DNA of 64,000 nucleotides from Parasphingorhabdus flavimaris (GTDB taxonomy: Bacteria; Pseudomonadota; Alphaproteobacteria; Sphingomonadales; Sphingomonadaceae): the NCBI RefSeq assembly GCF_013371215.1, contig NZ_JABWMH010000001.1, forward strand, positions 1 to 64,000, written 5' to 3'. Shown here one piece after another: positions 7,920 to 16,624 of this stretch; the stretch's first letter is position 1, and each line of letters starts with the position of its first letter. A model generated the notes under the pieces. That model saw nothing but the letters and a program-made list of their open reading frames with translations. It did no database searches and was not told the origin of the DNA. A program made the position numbers and the translations under genes.

Positions 7920-8801
7920 TCAGACGGCAGTGACAGTAACAGTAACCCGGTCATCATAGTGTCCGGCGCGCACGCCGGTCACAGGGCCAGCCTGCGCCTG
8001 CATCGCATGTATCTCCCCTAGCGACGACGTATGCTCGCTAAAGGTAAACTGATTGCTGCCCCCCAAATTGACGAGTTGCTGGCCCATTCGCAATTGATAA
8101 GGAATTCTGTCTCGTCCGTTTGCGTGAAGCAAATCTCCGCCATTTTCGGACCTGAAGGTGACCAGATAGGGCGAAGTGCTCCAAACTCTAACCCCGAACG
8201 GATCCGATCTGCTGATTTCCGTAGAATTCAGATCTCCGAGATTGATGCGCGCAATCTCGCCAGATCCGGTAGCTCCTACGACCCGGATGCTGACAGCAGG
8301 CGGGATGTTGACATTTATAGTCAAAAGCATCGTGTCCTTCACAGCACCTGAAGGATCAATCAGATTTAATTGTATCTGTTCGCTGTGAAACCCCGATTTT
8401 ATTCCCCATTCGCTTGGAACGGTCAGAATGAACGGAACATTGCGACCGCTATTCGATTTTGGCAGGTTTGGGATGAACAGATCGCTTGCCGAAGTACCGG
8501 TAGCCCCTTCTGACGGCAGTATGGACAGACTGGTCGATCCCGATCTCAACATATATTCAAGATTTTCGGAAACTGCGGATCCATTGAGCCTGGCGAACCT
8601 CACCGATGCGGAGCAGGGACTCGTACCATCATTGCGAACCCGGATTGAGAAATTCTCTCGAGAGACTTCACCAAGCCCTATTTTGATGCCTGAGACGACT
8701 ATAGTTTGTGATTTGTCGACAAACTCGGGCTCGCATTCTGCGGCTAGCGCAGGAAACGCGAACAGCGTCAAACTCATCGTCAATATTGAGAGAATTCGCA
8801 C
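7920..8801 (-). CDS. spore coat protein U-like fimbrial subunit, probable tip adhesin
   Basis: The 293-residue product has a signal peptide (1-20, LAA) and ends with DDRVTVTVTAV, the usual C-terminal strand of spore coat U/Csu-type subunits, preceded by AGHY. It is about twice the length of a single pilin, which fits a two-domain tip protein (roughly 21-150 and 151-293) as in archaic chaperone-usher pili. It is the last gene of the chaperone-usher-subunit operon, 9 bp after the usher, the common place for the tip gene. It would be exported through the usher and bind a surface or receptor. The adhesin role is inferred. Confidence 0.75.
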   Translation of the reverse strand: MRILSILTMSLTLFAFPALAAECEPEFVDKSQTIVVSGIKIGLGEVSRENFSIRVRNDGTSPCSASVRFARLNGSAVSENLEYMLRSGSTSLSILPSEGATGTSASDLFIPNLPKSNSGRNVPFILTVPSEWGIKSGFHSEQIQLNLIDPSGAVKDTMLLTINVNIPPAVSIRVVGATGSGEIARINLGDLNSTEISRSDPFGVRVWSTSPYLVTFRSENGGDLLHANGRDRIPYQLRMGQQLVNLGGSNQFTFSEHTSSLGEIHAMQAQAGPVTGVRAGHYDDRVTVTVTAV

Positions 8802-8810
8802 ATTAAACTC

Positions 8811-11306
8811 CTATTCGCTTTCAGCGTTCAAATCTAGTTCACCAATGCGAAATAGACCATCATTTTCTGCCGGTACAGTGATTGTAAACATTCTACCTAA
8901 GCTGTCGACTGTAACCTGATAGGATTTTCCCGGTGCCAGACCGACAATCCCGAAACGTCCAATCGAATTGGTGAAGAAGGGCATAGGCTCAAAACCATCG
9001 TCATCCTCGGAAGTGATCTTCCCGGAAACCAGCATCACCGGAAGGCCATCGGCTAGCAGGGTACCCAAGGCGCTCACATAGCGATCATTTCCCACGATTA
9101 CCTTGTATCCGCTGTGAAACGCCGGGTCGACGTAGACAACTCCATCGCCGATATCATATCCAGGTTCGAGGCTGTCGACGTCAAATTGCACACTTTGCCC
9201 AGAATAAGAGGAGAGGTCGGACTGAACCGCTGCTCCGAGAGCCCCACTCCGCGCAGAATATTCATTGTCGCTCAGACTGCGTCCTGAGATTACATTACGT
9301 CCTTTTAACGACGGATGTGGCTTCACGATTGCAAATGAATCTGAAATCGGACGCCCCACGCCAAATGCACCGTCCGCAAACGCGATCGAAGTTCCGAACT
9401 GCAATCGCGCGCGTGGTTCATCAGCGATATTGCCGAGGTTGTTTCCATCGGTAAACACGGAGGCCCGCGCCTGAAAGCGATTGCCAACGTAATCAAGACT
9501 CGCATCGGCACTTGTTTGACCCTGTGAGTCGCTAAAGCTCAAGTCATAGCCAATCGATCCCACGCCATTATCCGATCCGCGCGAAACAGTGGCGCGTGTA
9601 GTCGCAGTTCGGCTGCGATAGTCGGCATTTACACGGTGATCACCTCCGAACACATAGGAAATCCCTATACGCACACCGAAATTATCGTTGGAAAAATCAT
9701 CGTCGCCATATTCAATACCCGCAGTCAGCCGGAGGCGATCATTCAGGCGGTGAATAATATCCAAATATGCAGACGTACGATCGGCGAGCCCCCCGCCGCG
9801 CCTGGAATGGTTAAGCCCGGTGCTTGCATATGTTCGTTCAGTGAAACTTTGTGTGTAGCTTGCGCTCAGGGTCAATAGGTTGAAGCTGCTAGGTATTATG
9901 TCTCCAACTGTTTGATAGTTGGCAGACTCATAATCAACTGTCAGGCTGAATTGCTTGCGATTGGAAAAGCTGTTTCCGGTTCGAATTCGATAGCCTGCGC
10001 GTGCAGCAAACCCGGTACCGCCACCCCTGCTAACCGCTGCCTGAACATCAAATACGCCAGGAACGATCTGAGGGACAATTGTCATTTCTCCTGCGATAAG
10101 CTGAAGAGCTTCAGAAATCTGGGTGGCCCCGCCGAGAACGAGATTTTCCGATATTCCGCGACGATAAGAACCCGTGAAAACCGGATCATCGCTATATGAT
10201 GGCTCGAAACTCAAGTTTCGCGCTATGACGCCTATGCCTGCCGTATATTCTTCTTCTCCAACCTCAAGATCAAGCGGCTCGAAGAAATAATCGAGATCAA
10301 TGGTCTGTTCGCGTCCTGCAGAATCCCGAATGCGCAACTGAACATCGTTGGATCCGACTTGCAGTGGTAAATTGGCAAGATCATAACGCCCTGCGTCCAA
10401 CTCGAAAGTTTGATATTGGCCGCCGTTGATCAACACGTCCACGGTAGAGCGGCTATCGAGAAAAACTTCACGCCCACCCAGTCGCGTAATCGGCTGGAAC
10501 GGGTTAAAAATCTGCCGGCTTTTTTCAACCGCAACACCGCCGATAAAGGGTGTTCTTAGCAATGGAATGCTTGACAGGCGCAAATCACCGGCACTGAACC
10601 GTCGATATTGTTCTGGTTGATCATAGACCGCCCTCACACTTCGGCGGTAGAATTTATATTGGCCTTCGAACTGATCGCTCAGTGCCCCATCGACTTCCAG
10701 AACGACATTCTGGAAACGAGCTGCGCCGAAAATGAAAACCTCAGGTTTTTGGGCACCGTCGCGTTCGCTATATTCAAGGTTTGTGTTGAAGTTCATATAG
10801 GCGCTGAAATTGGCCGGCTCAGATGTGGGCAATGTTAGCTGAGAACGGTTGGGGAGAGCCTGACCCAATGTCCCTGTGGGACGATATTCCCCCTTGATGC
10901 GATCAACCACGATTTCGAGGCGAGTCTGATCGAACCGGATTTCAATCTGGGTTGCTGAAAGGTCATTTGATGTCACAAATGTTCGACCGTCCAGCGCTTC
11001 AGCCAAACGTTGCTTCCCGTCCTCGTTCAATAAAGGGGCAATTTGCTGCTGCAGCGACGCCGTTTCAAACAGCGGCTCCCCGTCGGGCTTCAGTTCCAGC
11101 ATCACGTCGCCCAAAACACGGCGATCATAAATCAACGGGACGGAAAACGATATCCGGCGTGGTTGTGGGATAGGATCGACTTGCGCGATCTGGACCGGTG
11201 ATAACTGCCAAGCCATCGCTGGCTGCCCAAAAGGCACACAGATTGCACTCGCCAGTGTGAGTTTACTGCAACGCCCCACCAATGATAACTTGCCCCCCCG
11301 AGTCAT
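8811..11306 (-). CDS. outer membrane usher of a chaperone-usher pilus
   Basis: The 831-residue protein has a signal peptide (ending near PAMA, residue 32), a periplasmic N-terminal region at about 35-150, a long transmembrane barrel rich in short paired strands, and C-terminal small beta domains with the carboxypeptidase-regulatory-like segment GRFGIVGLAPGKSYQV. Motifs such as RISFSVPLIYDRRVLGDV and SVDVLINGGQYQTFELDAGRYDLANLP are typical of FimD/PapC-type ushers; here DLANLPLQVGSNDV is easily seen. It forms the pore that receives chaperone-bound subunits and assembles the fibre. Its ATG directly follows the chaperone stop codon, so the two are translationally coupled. The clade is most likely the archaic (Csu-like) one, from its partners. 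Confidence 0.88.
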   Translation of the reverse strand: MTRGGKLSLVGRCSKLTLASAICVPFGQPAMAWQLSPVQIAQVDPIPQPRRISFSVPLIYDRRVLGDVMLELKPDGEPLFETASLQQQIAPLLNEDGKQRLAEALDGRTFVTSNDLSATQIEIRFDQTRLEIVVDRIKGEYRPTGTLGQALPNRSQLTLPTSEPANFSAYMNFNTNLEYSERDGAQKPEVFIFGAARFQNVVLEVDGALSDQFEGQYKFYRRSVRAVYDQPEQYRRFSAGDLRLSSIPLLRTPFIGGVAVEKSRQIFNPFQPITRLGGREVFLDSRSTVDVLINGGQYQTFELDAGRYDLANLPLQVGSNDVQLRIRDSAGREQTIDLDYFFEPLDLEVGEEEYTAGIGVIARNLSFEPSYSDDPVFTGSYRRGISENLVLGGATQISEALQLIAGEMTIVPQIVPGVFDVQAAVSRGGGTGFAARAGYRIRTGNSFSNRKQFSLTVDYESANYQTVGDIIPSSFNLLTLSASYTQSFTERTYASTGLNHSRRGGGLADRTSAYLDIIHRLNDRLRLTAGIEYGDDDFSNDNFGVRIGISYVFGGDHRVNADYRSRTATTRATVSRGSDNGVGSIGYDLSFSDSQGQTSADASLDYVGNRFQARASVFTDGNNLGNIADEPRARLQFGTSIAFADGAFGVGRPISDSFAIVKPHPSLKGRNVISGRSLSDNEYSARSGALGAAVQSDLSSYSGQSVQFDVDSLEPGYDIGDGVVYVDPAFHSGYKVIVGNDRYVSALGTLLADGLPVMLVSGKITSEDDDGFEPMPFFTNSIGRFGIVGLAPGKSYQVTVDSLGRMFTITVPAENDGLFRIGELDLNAESE

Positions 11307-12041
11307 TTATGGTTCTACTTTTATTTTTATGGAATCAGGCGCAAGTTCCTCGTCCAAAGGAATGAAGAAACTTCTTACTCGTCCAGGCCCGATAACCCCT
11401 ACGCCAATCTTGCGGGTCATTTCGTCGCCCTTGTAATTTTCGCTGTAGGTTTCCCCGTTTTGAGTCGTTCCAGTAATCGACCAATCGGAAAGGCCTGCCA
11501 TGAAATATCCGGTTCCATCGTTCGCTAAACGAACTTGGATCCCTGATTTCTCTTCTTCCACCCTGGCTTCAATCGACCGAATGGTCGCCACCGGAGAGAC
11601 ACCATCCGGTACGACATTGACCAATACGTTATAATTGATAACGACCTGAACCTGTGAAGCTTCCGCTTCGATTTCGACAGGTATTTGTTGAATCGACATA
11701 TAGTAGATTTCAGACTTGGCCAACTCTGGCTCGCCGACATACTGAATCCTGAAAACTTGCTGCGATTTTGATTCAACGATAGCCTGCGCAGGGAAAACCA
11801 GAAAATTTTCTTCAGCAGGAGATAGTGTCAGTTCCCCCTCTTCACTAATTTCCCCCAGCATCATTCTGACTTCGAACGGTATGTTGCGTTCGCTGTCGTT
11901 GGTCAACTCGACGCGAGCGACCGAGGCGCGGCCGGTTGGTTCCAGCTCCACAATCATTGGAGATACTCGAGCTGCTTCCGCAGTAGCGGGGCCGAATACC
12001 ATCGCTAGAGCCAACGCTATTTGAAATAATATGCGAGCCAT
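11307..12041 (-). CDS. periplasmic pilus assembly chaperone (PapD-like)
   Basis: The 244-residue protein has a signal peptide (1-23, ending AEA) and two immunoglobulin-like domains. The first (24-145) has ARVSPMIVELEPTGRASVARVELTN and a basic strand region ending QQVFRIQY, matching the subunit-binding G1 and A1 strands of PapD-type chaperones; the second covers about 146-244. It donates a strand to unfolded pilin subunits in the periplasm and delivers them to the usher. AGGA lies seven bases before the start. It follows the pilin after a 150-bp gap with a terminator, and is coupled to the usher. Confidence 0.85.
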   Translation of the reverse strand: MARILFQIALALAMVFGPATAEAARVSPMIVELEPTGRASVARVELTNDSERNIPFEVRMMLGEISEEGELTLSPAEENFLVFPAQAIVESKSQQVFRIQYVGEPELAKSEIYYMSIQQIPVEIEAEASQVQVVINYNVLVNVVPDGVSPVATIRSIEARVEEEKSGIQVRLANDGTGYFMAGLSDWSITGTTQNGETYSENYKGDEMTRKIGVGVIGPGRVRSFFIPLDEELAPDSIKIKVEP

Positions 12042-12135
12042 CTACTAATCCTATACTGTCAGTATATTGTTGTCGCGCCGCGTTGTCGCCGTCATGCAAC
12101 CGCATTAACCAGTTGTTAGCGCCGCAACGCTAATC

Positions 12136-12163
12136 AAAAAGGGAGAGGCTGCACACCTCTCCC
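12136..12163 (-). terminator. rho-independent terminator after the major pilin
   Basis: On the minus strand GGGAGAGG and CCTCTCCC (12141-12148 and 12156-12163) form an 8-bp perfect stem with a 7-base loop, followed by TTTTT. It lies between the pilin stop and the chaperone start. A leaky terminator here would give more pilin than assembly machinery, as seen in other pilus operons. Confidence 0.85.
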
Positions 12164-12191
12164 CCTTGTTGCTTTATAGATGATAATAGAC

Positions 12192-12746
12192 CTAGATCGG
12201 GCCTACCGAAACAACAGCCGTATCCGTGTAACGACCAGCAAGTGGACGGAGCGGATTGAAAGCCTGAGTGATCGTGGTCCGAAGTACCGCGTCATCATGG
12301 AACGCATCGGTTTGATCTCTGAAACGCGTAAATACACCTTGGCCCGTAGTCAAGAATACTGGCGAAAATGCGGTGCCATCGGATGGACGCAGGGACAGGT
12401 TGTAGTGAATGGTATCAGTGAAATCCGCTGCATCCGGACCGTCGTTGACTTCTGTCGTGGTCATGCCGCCGTTTGTTGAAGTTAGCGTGATTTTTGCAGC
12501 ATAGTTGCAGCTCGTCCAGATGTTCTGGAAATCATTGTCAAACGCAGTTGTTAGAAGCAAGGCTCCGGAACCAGGCGCACGCTCGATAGCAAGATTGCCA
12601 AAGTTGACATTCTGCGGATCTGCAACGCTGCATTCTGGTTGTACATTTGCGCGAATACGAAAGTTTTTCGAATCGCTGTCCGCAGCCATTGCTGGAGTCG
12701 CGGCAATTGAAGCGGTAGCGACTGCTACCATGAGTAGTTTTTTCAT
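12192..12746 (-). CDS. spore coat protein U domain pilin, probable major subunit
   Basis: The 184-residue product has a signal peptide (1-21, ATPAMA) and one spore coat U/Csu-type domain. It has NFRIRANVQPECSV near the mature N-terminus, the pattern VNFGNL, a second Cys in TSCNYAAKITLTS, and the C-terminal AGRYTDTAVVSVGPI strand. Single-domain proteins of this kind are the main fibre subunit of archaic chaperone-usher pili used in surface attachment and biofilm formation. GGGGGA upstream of the ATG is a strong ribosome site. A terminator follows and then the chaperone-usher-tip genes, which together form a complete minimal pilus set. Confidence 0.85.
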   Translation of the reverse strand: MKKLLMVAVATASIAATPAMAADSDSKNFRIRANVQPECSVADPQNVNFGNLAIERAPGSGALLLTTAFDNDFQNIWTSCNYAAKITLTSTNGGMTTTEVNDGPDAADFTDTIHYNLSLRPSDGTAFSPVFLTTGQGVFTRFRDQTDAFHDDAVLRTTITQAFNPLRPLAGRYTDTAVVSVGPI

Positions 12747-13138
12747 TTCAAATCCCCCTATTTGGATTGGCGGAATTGCCTATCCAAAGGTTATGGCGCA
12801 GCTAAGCGCCGGTTTCGTTCAAGATTCTGGTAATCTCGAACTATCCAAATCTTCCGCCTGGAAGATCAGAATATCAAATATCGCGCCAACTCGACGCAGA
12901 TAAAATTTGTCTCTGGCATTTGATTGAGTTTGAATGGGGCTGAACAATGCAGCTCAGTAAGTGCACCAAGATGTCACTCACAATCTTTATAAGTCAGGTT
13001 GTCCAAAAAAAACAGGAATCCCTACAAACAAAACCCAATTAACCTCAATCAAGTTGCCAGTTGCCATGTTCCAAAAAATTTATAATTCGAAACTCGGCAA
13101 GCGACTCGGTTTGCGACCTTGTTGAGAACCCTAGCTAA

Positions 13139-13156
13139 TTTTAACTTAAGTTAAAA
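13139..13156. promoter_or_regulatory. 18-bp perfect palindrome, candidate operator
   Basis: TTTTAACTTAAGTTAAAA is identical to its reverse complement and lies about 400 bp upstream of the pilin start. Such a size suits a dimeric regulator. No regulator gene is adjacent, so what it binds is unknown. Confidence 0.4.
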
Positions 13157-13496
13157 GTACATTAACCAAGATACTACCACTTTGGTTGACGCGATTATCT
13201 CGCATGCATGCGTCAATCTTTGTTGGTGACAGTGTGCCGCCCATTTTCATGGGATAGTTTTTGGCAGCTAGAAAATAATCTGGTCTGGACATATATTCAT
13301 CATTAAAATTGCCACGCTCCCCGCGTTTGCCAACAGATTCGAGCTTGATACTTCGATCCGTTCCTGCGTGACTTTAAGTGCGATTGAGAACAGCCGTTCG
13401 AACGCCAACTCCCCGTCGCGACCAGCTTCTTTCCGCGCCGGGCAAGGCCGGGGCGCCATATTTTTGCATGTTCCGTAATTAGCCCGACATATGTTC

Positions 13497-13521
13497 GGAA
13501 CCAACGTCGTATTGAAACGTT
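13497..13521 (+). promoter_or_regulatory. EcfG-type promoter with no long gene downstream
   Basis: GGAAC at 13497-13501 and CGTT at 13518-13521 with a 16-bp spacer match the general stress sigma factor pattern exactly. Downstream on the plus strand there is only a 19-codon frame starting at 13526, then about 130 bases without a gene before the hairpin near 13677-13702. Confidence 0.6.
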
Positions 13522-13526
13522 ACAGA

Positions 13527-13725
13527 TGCGAATGCAGCTGAACAACGTATCCCCGTTCTTGACTGCATTTCGTCGGGAAGCCTGACCTGCGCCCATTACC
13601 CTCCCAATATGCGCTGTCGGGTTTCCCGGCACTCTTGCCCAGTCCCGTGCATCTTTGCGTTTCACGCATAAAAAAAGGGCCAGGTCGCTATGACCCGGCC
13701 CCAGTTCTTCGGGTTTTTTGAGGTT
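13527..13725 (+). ncRNA. candidate stress-induced small RNA
   Basis: The boundaries are estimates: the start from the EcfG-type promoter at 13497, the end from the hairpin GGGCC-AGGTC/GACC-CGGCCC and the TTTTTT run near 13720. The interval has no long reading frame; a 19-codon frame near its start could be a leader peptide. The intergenic position beside the general stress locus fits a regulated small RNA, but no known RNA family was recognised. Confidence 0.3.
13670..13702 (-). terminator. rho-independent terminator after the small lipoprotein gene
   Basis: On the minus strand GGGGCCGGGTC and GACCTGGCCC pair around a 5-base loop, followed by seven T residues. It ends the lipoprotein transcript. 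The same hairpin read on the plus strand is followed by a T run 12 bases later, so it may work in both directions. Confidence 0.8.
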
Positions 13726-13951
13726 ATTTTTCCGAAGGCATTTTTACGTCAACCTCTGGAACGTCGACGGTCACTTCTTCCGTGCCCACTTCCACGTCAG
13801 CGGTTTCAATGTCGACTTCAGGCAGCTCGCCAGCATCGCCGGCTACATCGACGTCAACCGAAGGCATTTCGCCTTCATCGGTGACATTGGCTTCACATGC
13901 GGTGAGTGCCAGAGCGGCTGCTGCCACGGCTGCGATTGAAATCTTGTTCAT
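13724..13951 (-). CDS. small acidic lipoprotein, general stress regulon
   Basis: The start at 13951 is chosen because GGAGGA lies seven to nine bases upstream; a frame ten codons longer lacks such a site. The 75-residue product has a signal peptide with lipobox LTAC, so it is a lipoprotein. The mature part is very acidic and repetitive in valine and aspartate (VDVDV, DVEVG, VDVPEVDV). An EcfG-type promoter lies 32 bp upstream. Similar short acidic lipoproteins occur near stress loci of sphingomonads, but no function is known to me. Confidence 0.7.
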   Translation of the reverse strand: MNKISIAAVAAAALALTACEANVTDEGEMPSVDVDVAGDAGELPEVDIETADVEVGTEEVTVDVPEVDVKMPSEK

Positions 13952-13982
13952 GTTAGATGTCCTCCATTTGGTTCGAACCATT

Positions 13983-14007
13983 TACGATCCGTTGCAAATA
14001 TGGTTCC
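13983..14007 (-). promoter_or_regulatory. EcfG-type promoter of the lipoprotein gene
   Basis: On the minus strand GGAAC (14007-14003), a 16-bp spacer and CGTA (13986-13983) precede the start codon by 32 bp. The last base differs from the consensus CGTT, as it also does before phyR. Confidence 0.55.
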
Positions 14008-14043
14008 ATCTTTTGTCGAAAATTTTTTGCGCAGAGTGTTTTT

Positions 14044-15552
14044 CTAGTCGGCCAGTTCCGGTACCGGAAAACGGATTTTGCACTCCAGCCCCTCAGGGCG
14101 CCAGTCGCGCACGATCTCGCCTTGCAGATTTCCCTTGACGCTATGGTCGATAAGCGATGAGCCGAAGCCGGAGCTTGGGGGGGTGTCGAGTGGCTCGGAT
14201 GTGCCCTTTTCAGACCAGATCAGGATGATCTGCTCAGCTTCGTCGCCAGCTTCTATGGTCCATTGAATACGGATTCTGCCCTTGTTCGAGGACAAGGCGC
14301 CATATTTCGAAGCATTGGTCGCCAATTCATTCAACACAAGGGATAGCGATACCATGGCATTTTCCGGGATGGTGATCTCGGGGCCTTCAAAGAATATCCG
14401 GGGATAGGATTGAGTCAGATCCTGAACGAGTGCGGTCAATGACCCGGTGACAAAATTGGTGTCGAGCAATATCTGCTGCGCGCGGTTCAAGGCTCTCAGC
14501 CGGCCCTGAATCCTTTCGATATAGTCGTCGATCGAGGTCGCCGATTTCTTGGTCAGGGACATGATCGACTGCAAAGTTGCGAAGAGGTTGCGCATCCGGT
14601 GGTGCAACTCCCGGGTATGAAGCTTTAACTGTTCCTGTTGTGCGATTGATTTGGTAATGTCCACGTTGAGCCCGGTCAGGAACGGAGCGCCGTTCCGCTC
14701 GACATAATCGCCATATCCGTGAATCCATTTTGTCTGTCCCGAAGGGAGCACGATCCGGAACTTGGCGTCATAGCTCTGGCCTGGCAGTCCGGCGGCTGCC
14801 ATGGCTTCCCTTACAGCTGCTCTGTCGTCCGGGTGAATACGTTCGAACGCAGCCTTCTCGGTGACAAGATTGTCTGCAGTATCTTCGCCCCAGACCTCCG
14901 AATAGGCGCCACCCCAGGCAAGCTTGCCTTCCACCAGATCCAGCACAAAGCTGGCAGTGTTGCTCAGTGCGAGGGTCAGTTCTAGATTGGCGCGGTCTTC
15001 TGCCGCCTGTTTTTGTGCCTGTCTCCGCGCGCTGATCTCGCGACGCAACTCCAGCTCGCTCATCACGATATCGGCCATTGTCTGCAACTGCTCGACCTCG
15101 GGCGGGCTGAAATCGGTTCGCGCTTTCGTGTCGCCGATCCACAATGTTCCTATTACGAGGCCATTCTCGGCGACCAGAGGTGCGCCTGCGTAAAAGCGGA
15201 GATAGGGCGCTTCGAGTACAAAGGGGTTTGCGCGAAAACGTTCATCCTCTGCTGCGTCCCTGACGATCAGCGCTTCCCGGCTCTGCACGATATGGCGACA
15301 GAATGATATGTTGCGCGCCGTCTGCCTCCGATCCAGCCCGACCATCGATTTGAACCATTGGCGCTTGTCATCAATCAACGAAATCGAAGCGATGGGAGCC
15401 TTGAAAATATTCGCTGCCAGTCTGGTTAACCGATCAAAAACAATTTCCGGCTCGCTGTCCATGATATCGTAGCTGTTGAGAGTAGTCAGGCGTTCAGGTT
15501 CGAGCGGATCATTCATATCCGATGGGAAATCGTCAGCGGTGGTCAGTGCCAT
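14044..15552 (-). CDS. HWE-type sensor histidine kinase with GAF and PAS domains
   Basis: The 502-residue protein has a GAF domain (about 35-165), a short coiled coil (165-190), a PAS domain with PAC end (191-305), and a HisKA_2/HWE kinase core: ELHHRMRN at 315-322 carries the phospho-accepting His, LNELATNASKYG is the N box, and GFGSSLI the G box. It has no membrane segment, so it is cytoplasmic. HWE kinases next to phyR phosphorylate PhyR to switch on the general stress response. The GAF domain resembles those of light- or redox-sensing kinases, but no bilin-binding Cys is evident. A weak EcfG-like promoter lies 35 bp upstream. Partner choice is inferred from position. Confidence 0.88.
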   Translation of the reverse strand: MALTTADDFPSDMNDPLEPERLTTLNSYDIMDSEPEIVFDRLTRLAANIFKAPIASISLIDDKRQWFKSMVGLDRRQTARNISFCRHIVQSREALIVRDAAEDERFRANPFVLEAPYLRFYAGAPLVAENGLVIGTLWIGDTKARTDFSPPEVEQLQTMADIVMSELELRREISARRQAQKQAAEDRANLELTLALSNTASFVLDLVEGKLAWGGAYSEVWGEDTADNLVTEKAAFERIHPDDRAAVREAMAAAGLPGQSYDAKFRIVLPSGQTKWIHGYGDYVERNGAPFLTGLNVDITKSIAQQEQLKLHTRELHHRMRNLFATLQSIMSLTKKSATSIDDYIERIQGRLRALNRAQQILLDTNFVTGSLTALVQDLTQSYPRIFFEGPEITIPENAMVSLSLVLNELATNASKYGALSSNKGRIRIQWTIEAGDEAEQIILIWSEKGTSEPLDTPPSSGFGSSLIDHSVKGNLQGEIVRDWRPEGLECKIRFPVPELAD

Positions 15553-15586
15553 TTCGGTTCCTGATTCTTAGAAATTACAAACACCC

Positions 15587-15611
15587 TACCATCTAACCAT
15601 ATATCGGTTCC
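15587..15611 (-). promoter_or_regulatory. EcfG-like promoter of the histidine kinase gene
   Basis: Minus-strand GGAAC (15611-15607), a 16-bp spacer and GGTA (15590-15587) lie 35 bp before the start codon. The -10 element departs from CGTT at two bases, so this is a weaker match than its neighbours. Confidence 0.35.
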
Positions 15612-15660
15612 AGCCTCTCGTGATGCTAAGAATATTTGCCCAAGAATTTTCGATTTTGTT

Positions 15661-15685
15661 GGAACTAATCGGATTCAATTGCGTA
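15661..15685 (+). promoter_or_regulatory. EcfG-type promoter of phyR
   Basis: GGAAC (15661-15665), a 16-bp spacer and CGTA (15682-15685) lie 27 bp before the phyR start codon. Autoregulation of phyR by EcfG is normal in this system. Confidence 0.6.
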
Positions 15686-15711
15686 TATTGGGCAAAATTG
15701 GAGGGTTTTAT

Positions 15712-16488
15712 ATGTCATTAGCGGATAAACTTCGACCACATCTGCCAAGTCTTCGTCGATATGCACGGGCTGTGAGCGGCAGCCAGAACAGCGGCGATTC
15801 ATTTGTGAACGCCACTCTGGAAGCGATTATCGCCGATCCCGGAACGATTGCAGGCGGCGAAAATTTGAGGGTTCAGTTATACAGAGCGTTCTGCAAGATC
15901 TGGGAAAGTGCCAATCTGGAAGTAGAGCGGGACGAGGGTGACACGGTCCAGCACCATCTCAGGAGAATTCCGCCTATCAGCCGGCAGATATTGCTGCTGA
16001 CCTCGCTCGAAGGATTTTCGACCGAAGAGGTAGCGGAGATTCTGGATGTGGGCGCAAACTCGATCAACGGTTTGCTGGAAGACGCGATTCTGGAAATCGA
16101 CAACGAGCTTCGGTCGGATGTCCTGATAATCGAGGACGAGGCTCTCATCTCGATGGAGCTCGAGCAGATTGTTACCGGCTTGGGTCACAAGGTCTGTGGT
16201 ACTGCAACGACCCACAAGGGCGCCCTGGCAGCGGTAGCAAAATCAAAGCCGAACCTGGTGCTGGCGGACATTCAGCTGGCAGACGGAAGTTCCGGTATTG
16301 ATGCTGTAAAAGACATTCTGTCGCAGTTTACGGTCCCGGTCATTTTTATCACCGCGTTTCCAGAAAGGCTGCTGACCGGCGAGCGTCCCGAACCGACATT
16401 TTTGATTACCAAGCCGTTCCAGCCCAACGCGATCCGCGCCGCGATCAGCCAGGCGCTATTCTTTACCCCTGCAAGGCAGGATGCCTAG
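15712..16488 (+). CDS. phyR: PhyR anti-anti-sigma response regulator
   Basis: The start at 15712 follows GGAGG by seven bases; an 11-codon longer frame lacks a ribosome site. The 258-residue protein has a sigma-factor-like N-terminal part (about 1-130, with sigma-4-like EGFSTEEVAEILDVGANSINGLL) and a C-terminal receiver (136-250) with acidic pair ED at 141-142, phosphorylation site Asp186 in LADIQLADG, and Lys234 in ITKPF. When phosphorylated, PhyR binds NepR and frees EcfG to transcribe stress genes. It sits between its likely kinase (divergent) and the convergent ecfG-nepR pair. An EcfG-type promoter precedes it. Confidence 0.95.
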   Translation: MSLADKLRPHLPSLRRYARAVSGSQNSGDSFVNATLEAIIADPGTIAGGENLRVQLYRAFCKIWESANLEVERDEGDTVQHHLRRIPPISRQILLLTSLEGFSTEEVAEILDVGANSINGLLEDAILEIDNELRSDVLIIEDEALISMELEQIVTGLGHKVCGTATTHKGALAAVAKSKPNLVLADIQLADGSSGIDAVKDILSQFTVPVIFITAFPERLLTGERPEPTFLITKPFQPNAIRAAISQALFFTPARQDA

Positions 16489-16526
16489 AATATATTGACG
16501 ACAGAATAGACAAGCGATGAAACTCC

Positions 16527-16566
16527 AAGGGCTGCGCCGCAACAGTGGCGCGGCCTTTGGTTTGTC
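16527..16566 (+). terminator. probable terminator after phyR
   Basis: AAGG(G)CTGCGCC pairs with GGCGCGGCCTTT around a short loop, with one bulge and a G-U pair, followed by TTTGGTTTG. It lies 39 bp past the phyR stop. Confidence 0.5.
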
Positions 16567-16624
16567 GAGGTTTGTCTGCAGATCGTTTTGGCGGGTGGTG
16601 GCGCTGATATGCTCTCGATATGAA

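Larger units (their letters stand above)
12747..13723. other. long AT-rich intergenic region upstream of the pilin gene
   Basis: No protein gene is supported here. The part next to the pilin (12747-13220) is AT-rich, contains the 18-bp palindrome at 13139-13156 and a 12-bp palindrome CGCATGCATGCG at 13201-13212, and presumably holds the pilin promoter. The part from 13490 on contains an EcfG-type promoter reading rightward and the terminator region near 13670-13730. Short frames at 13268-13665 have no ribosome site and no recognisable content. Confidence 0.5.

Noticed and set aside
13268..13665. Two overlapping minus-strand frames between the pilin and lipoprotein genes
   Set aside because: No ribosome site or family resemblance, and they run through the EcfG-type promoter.
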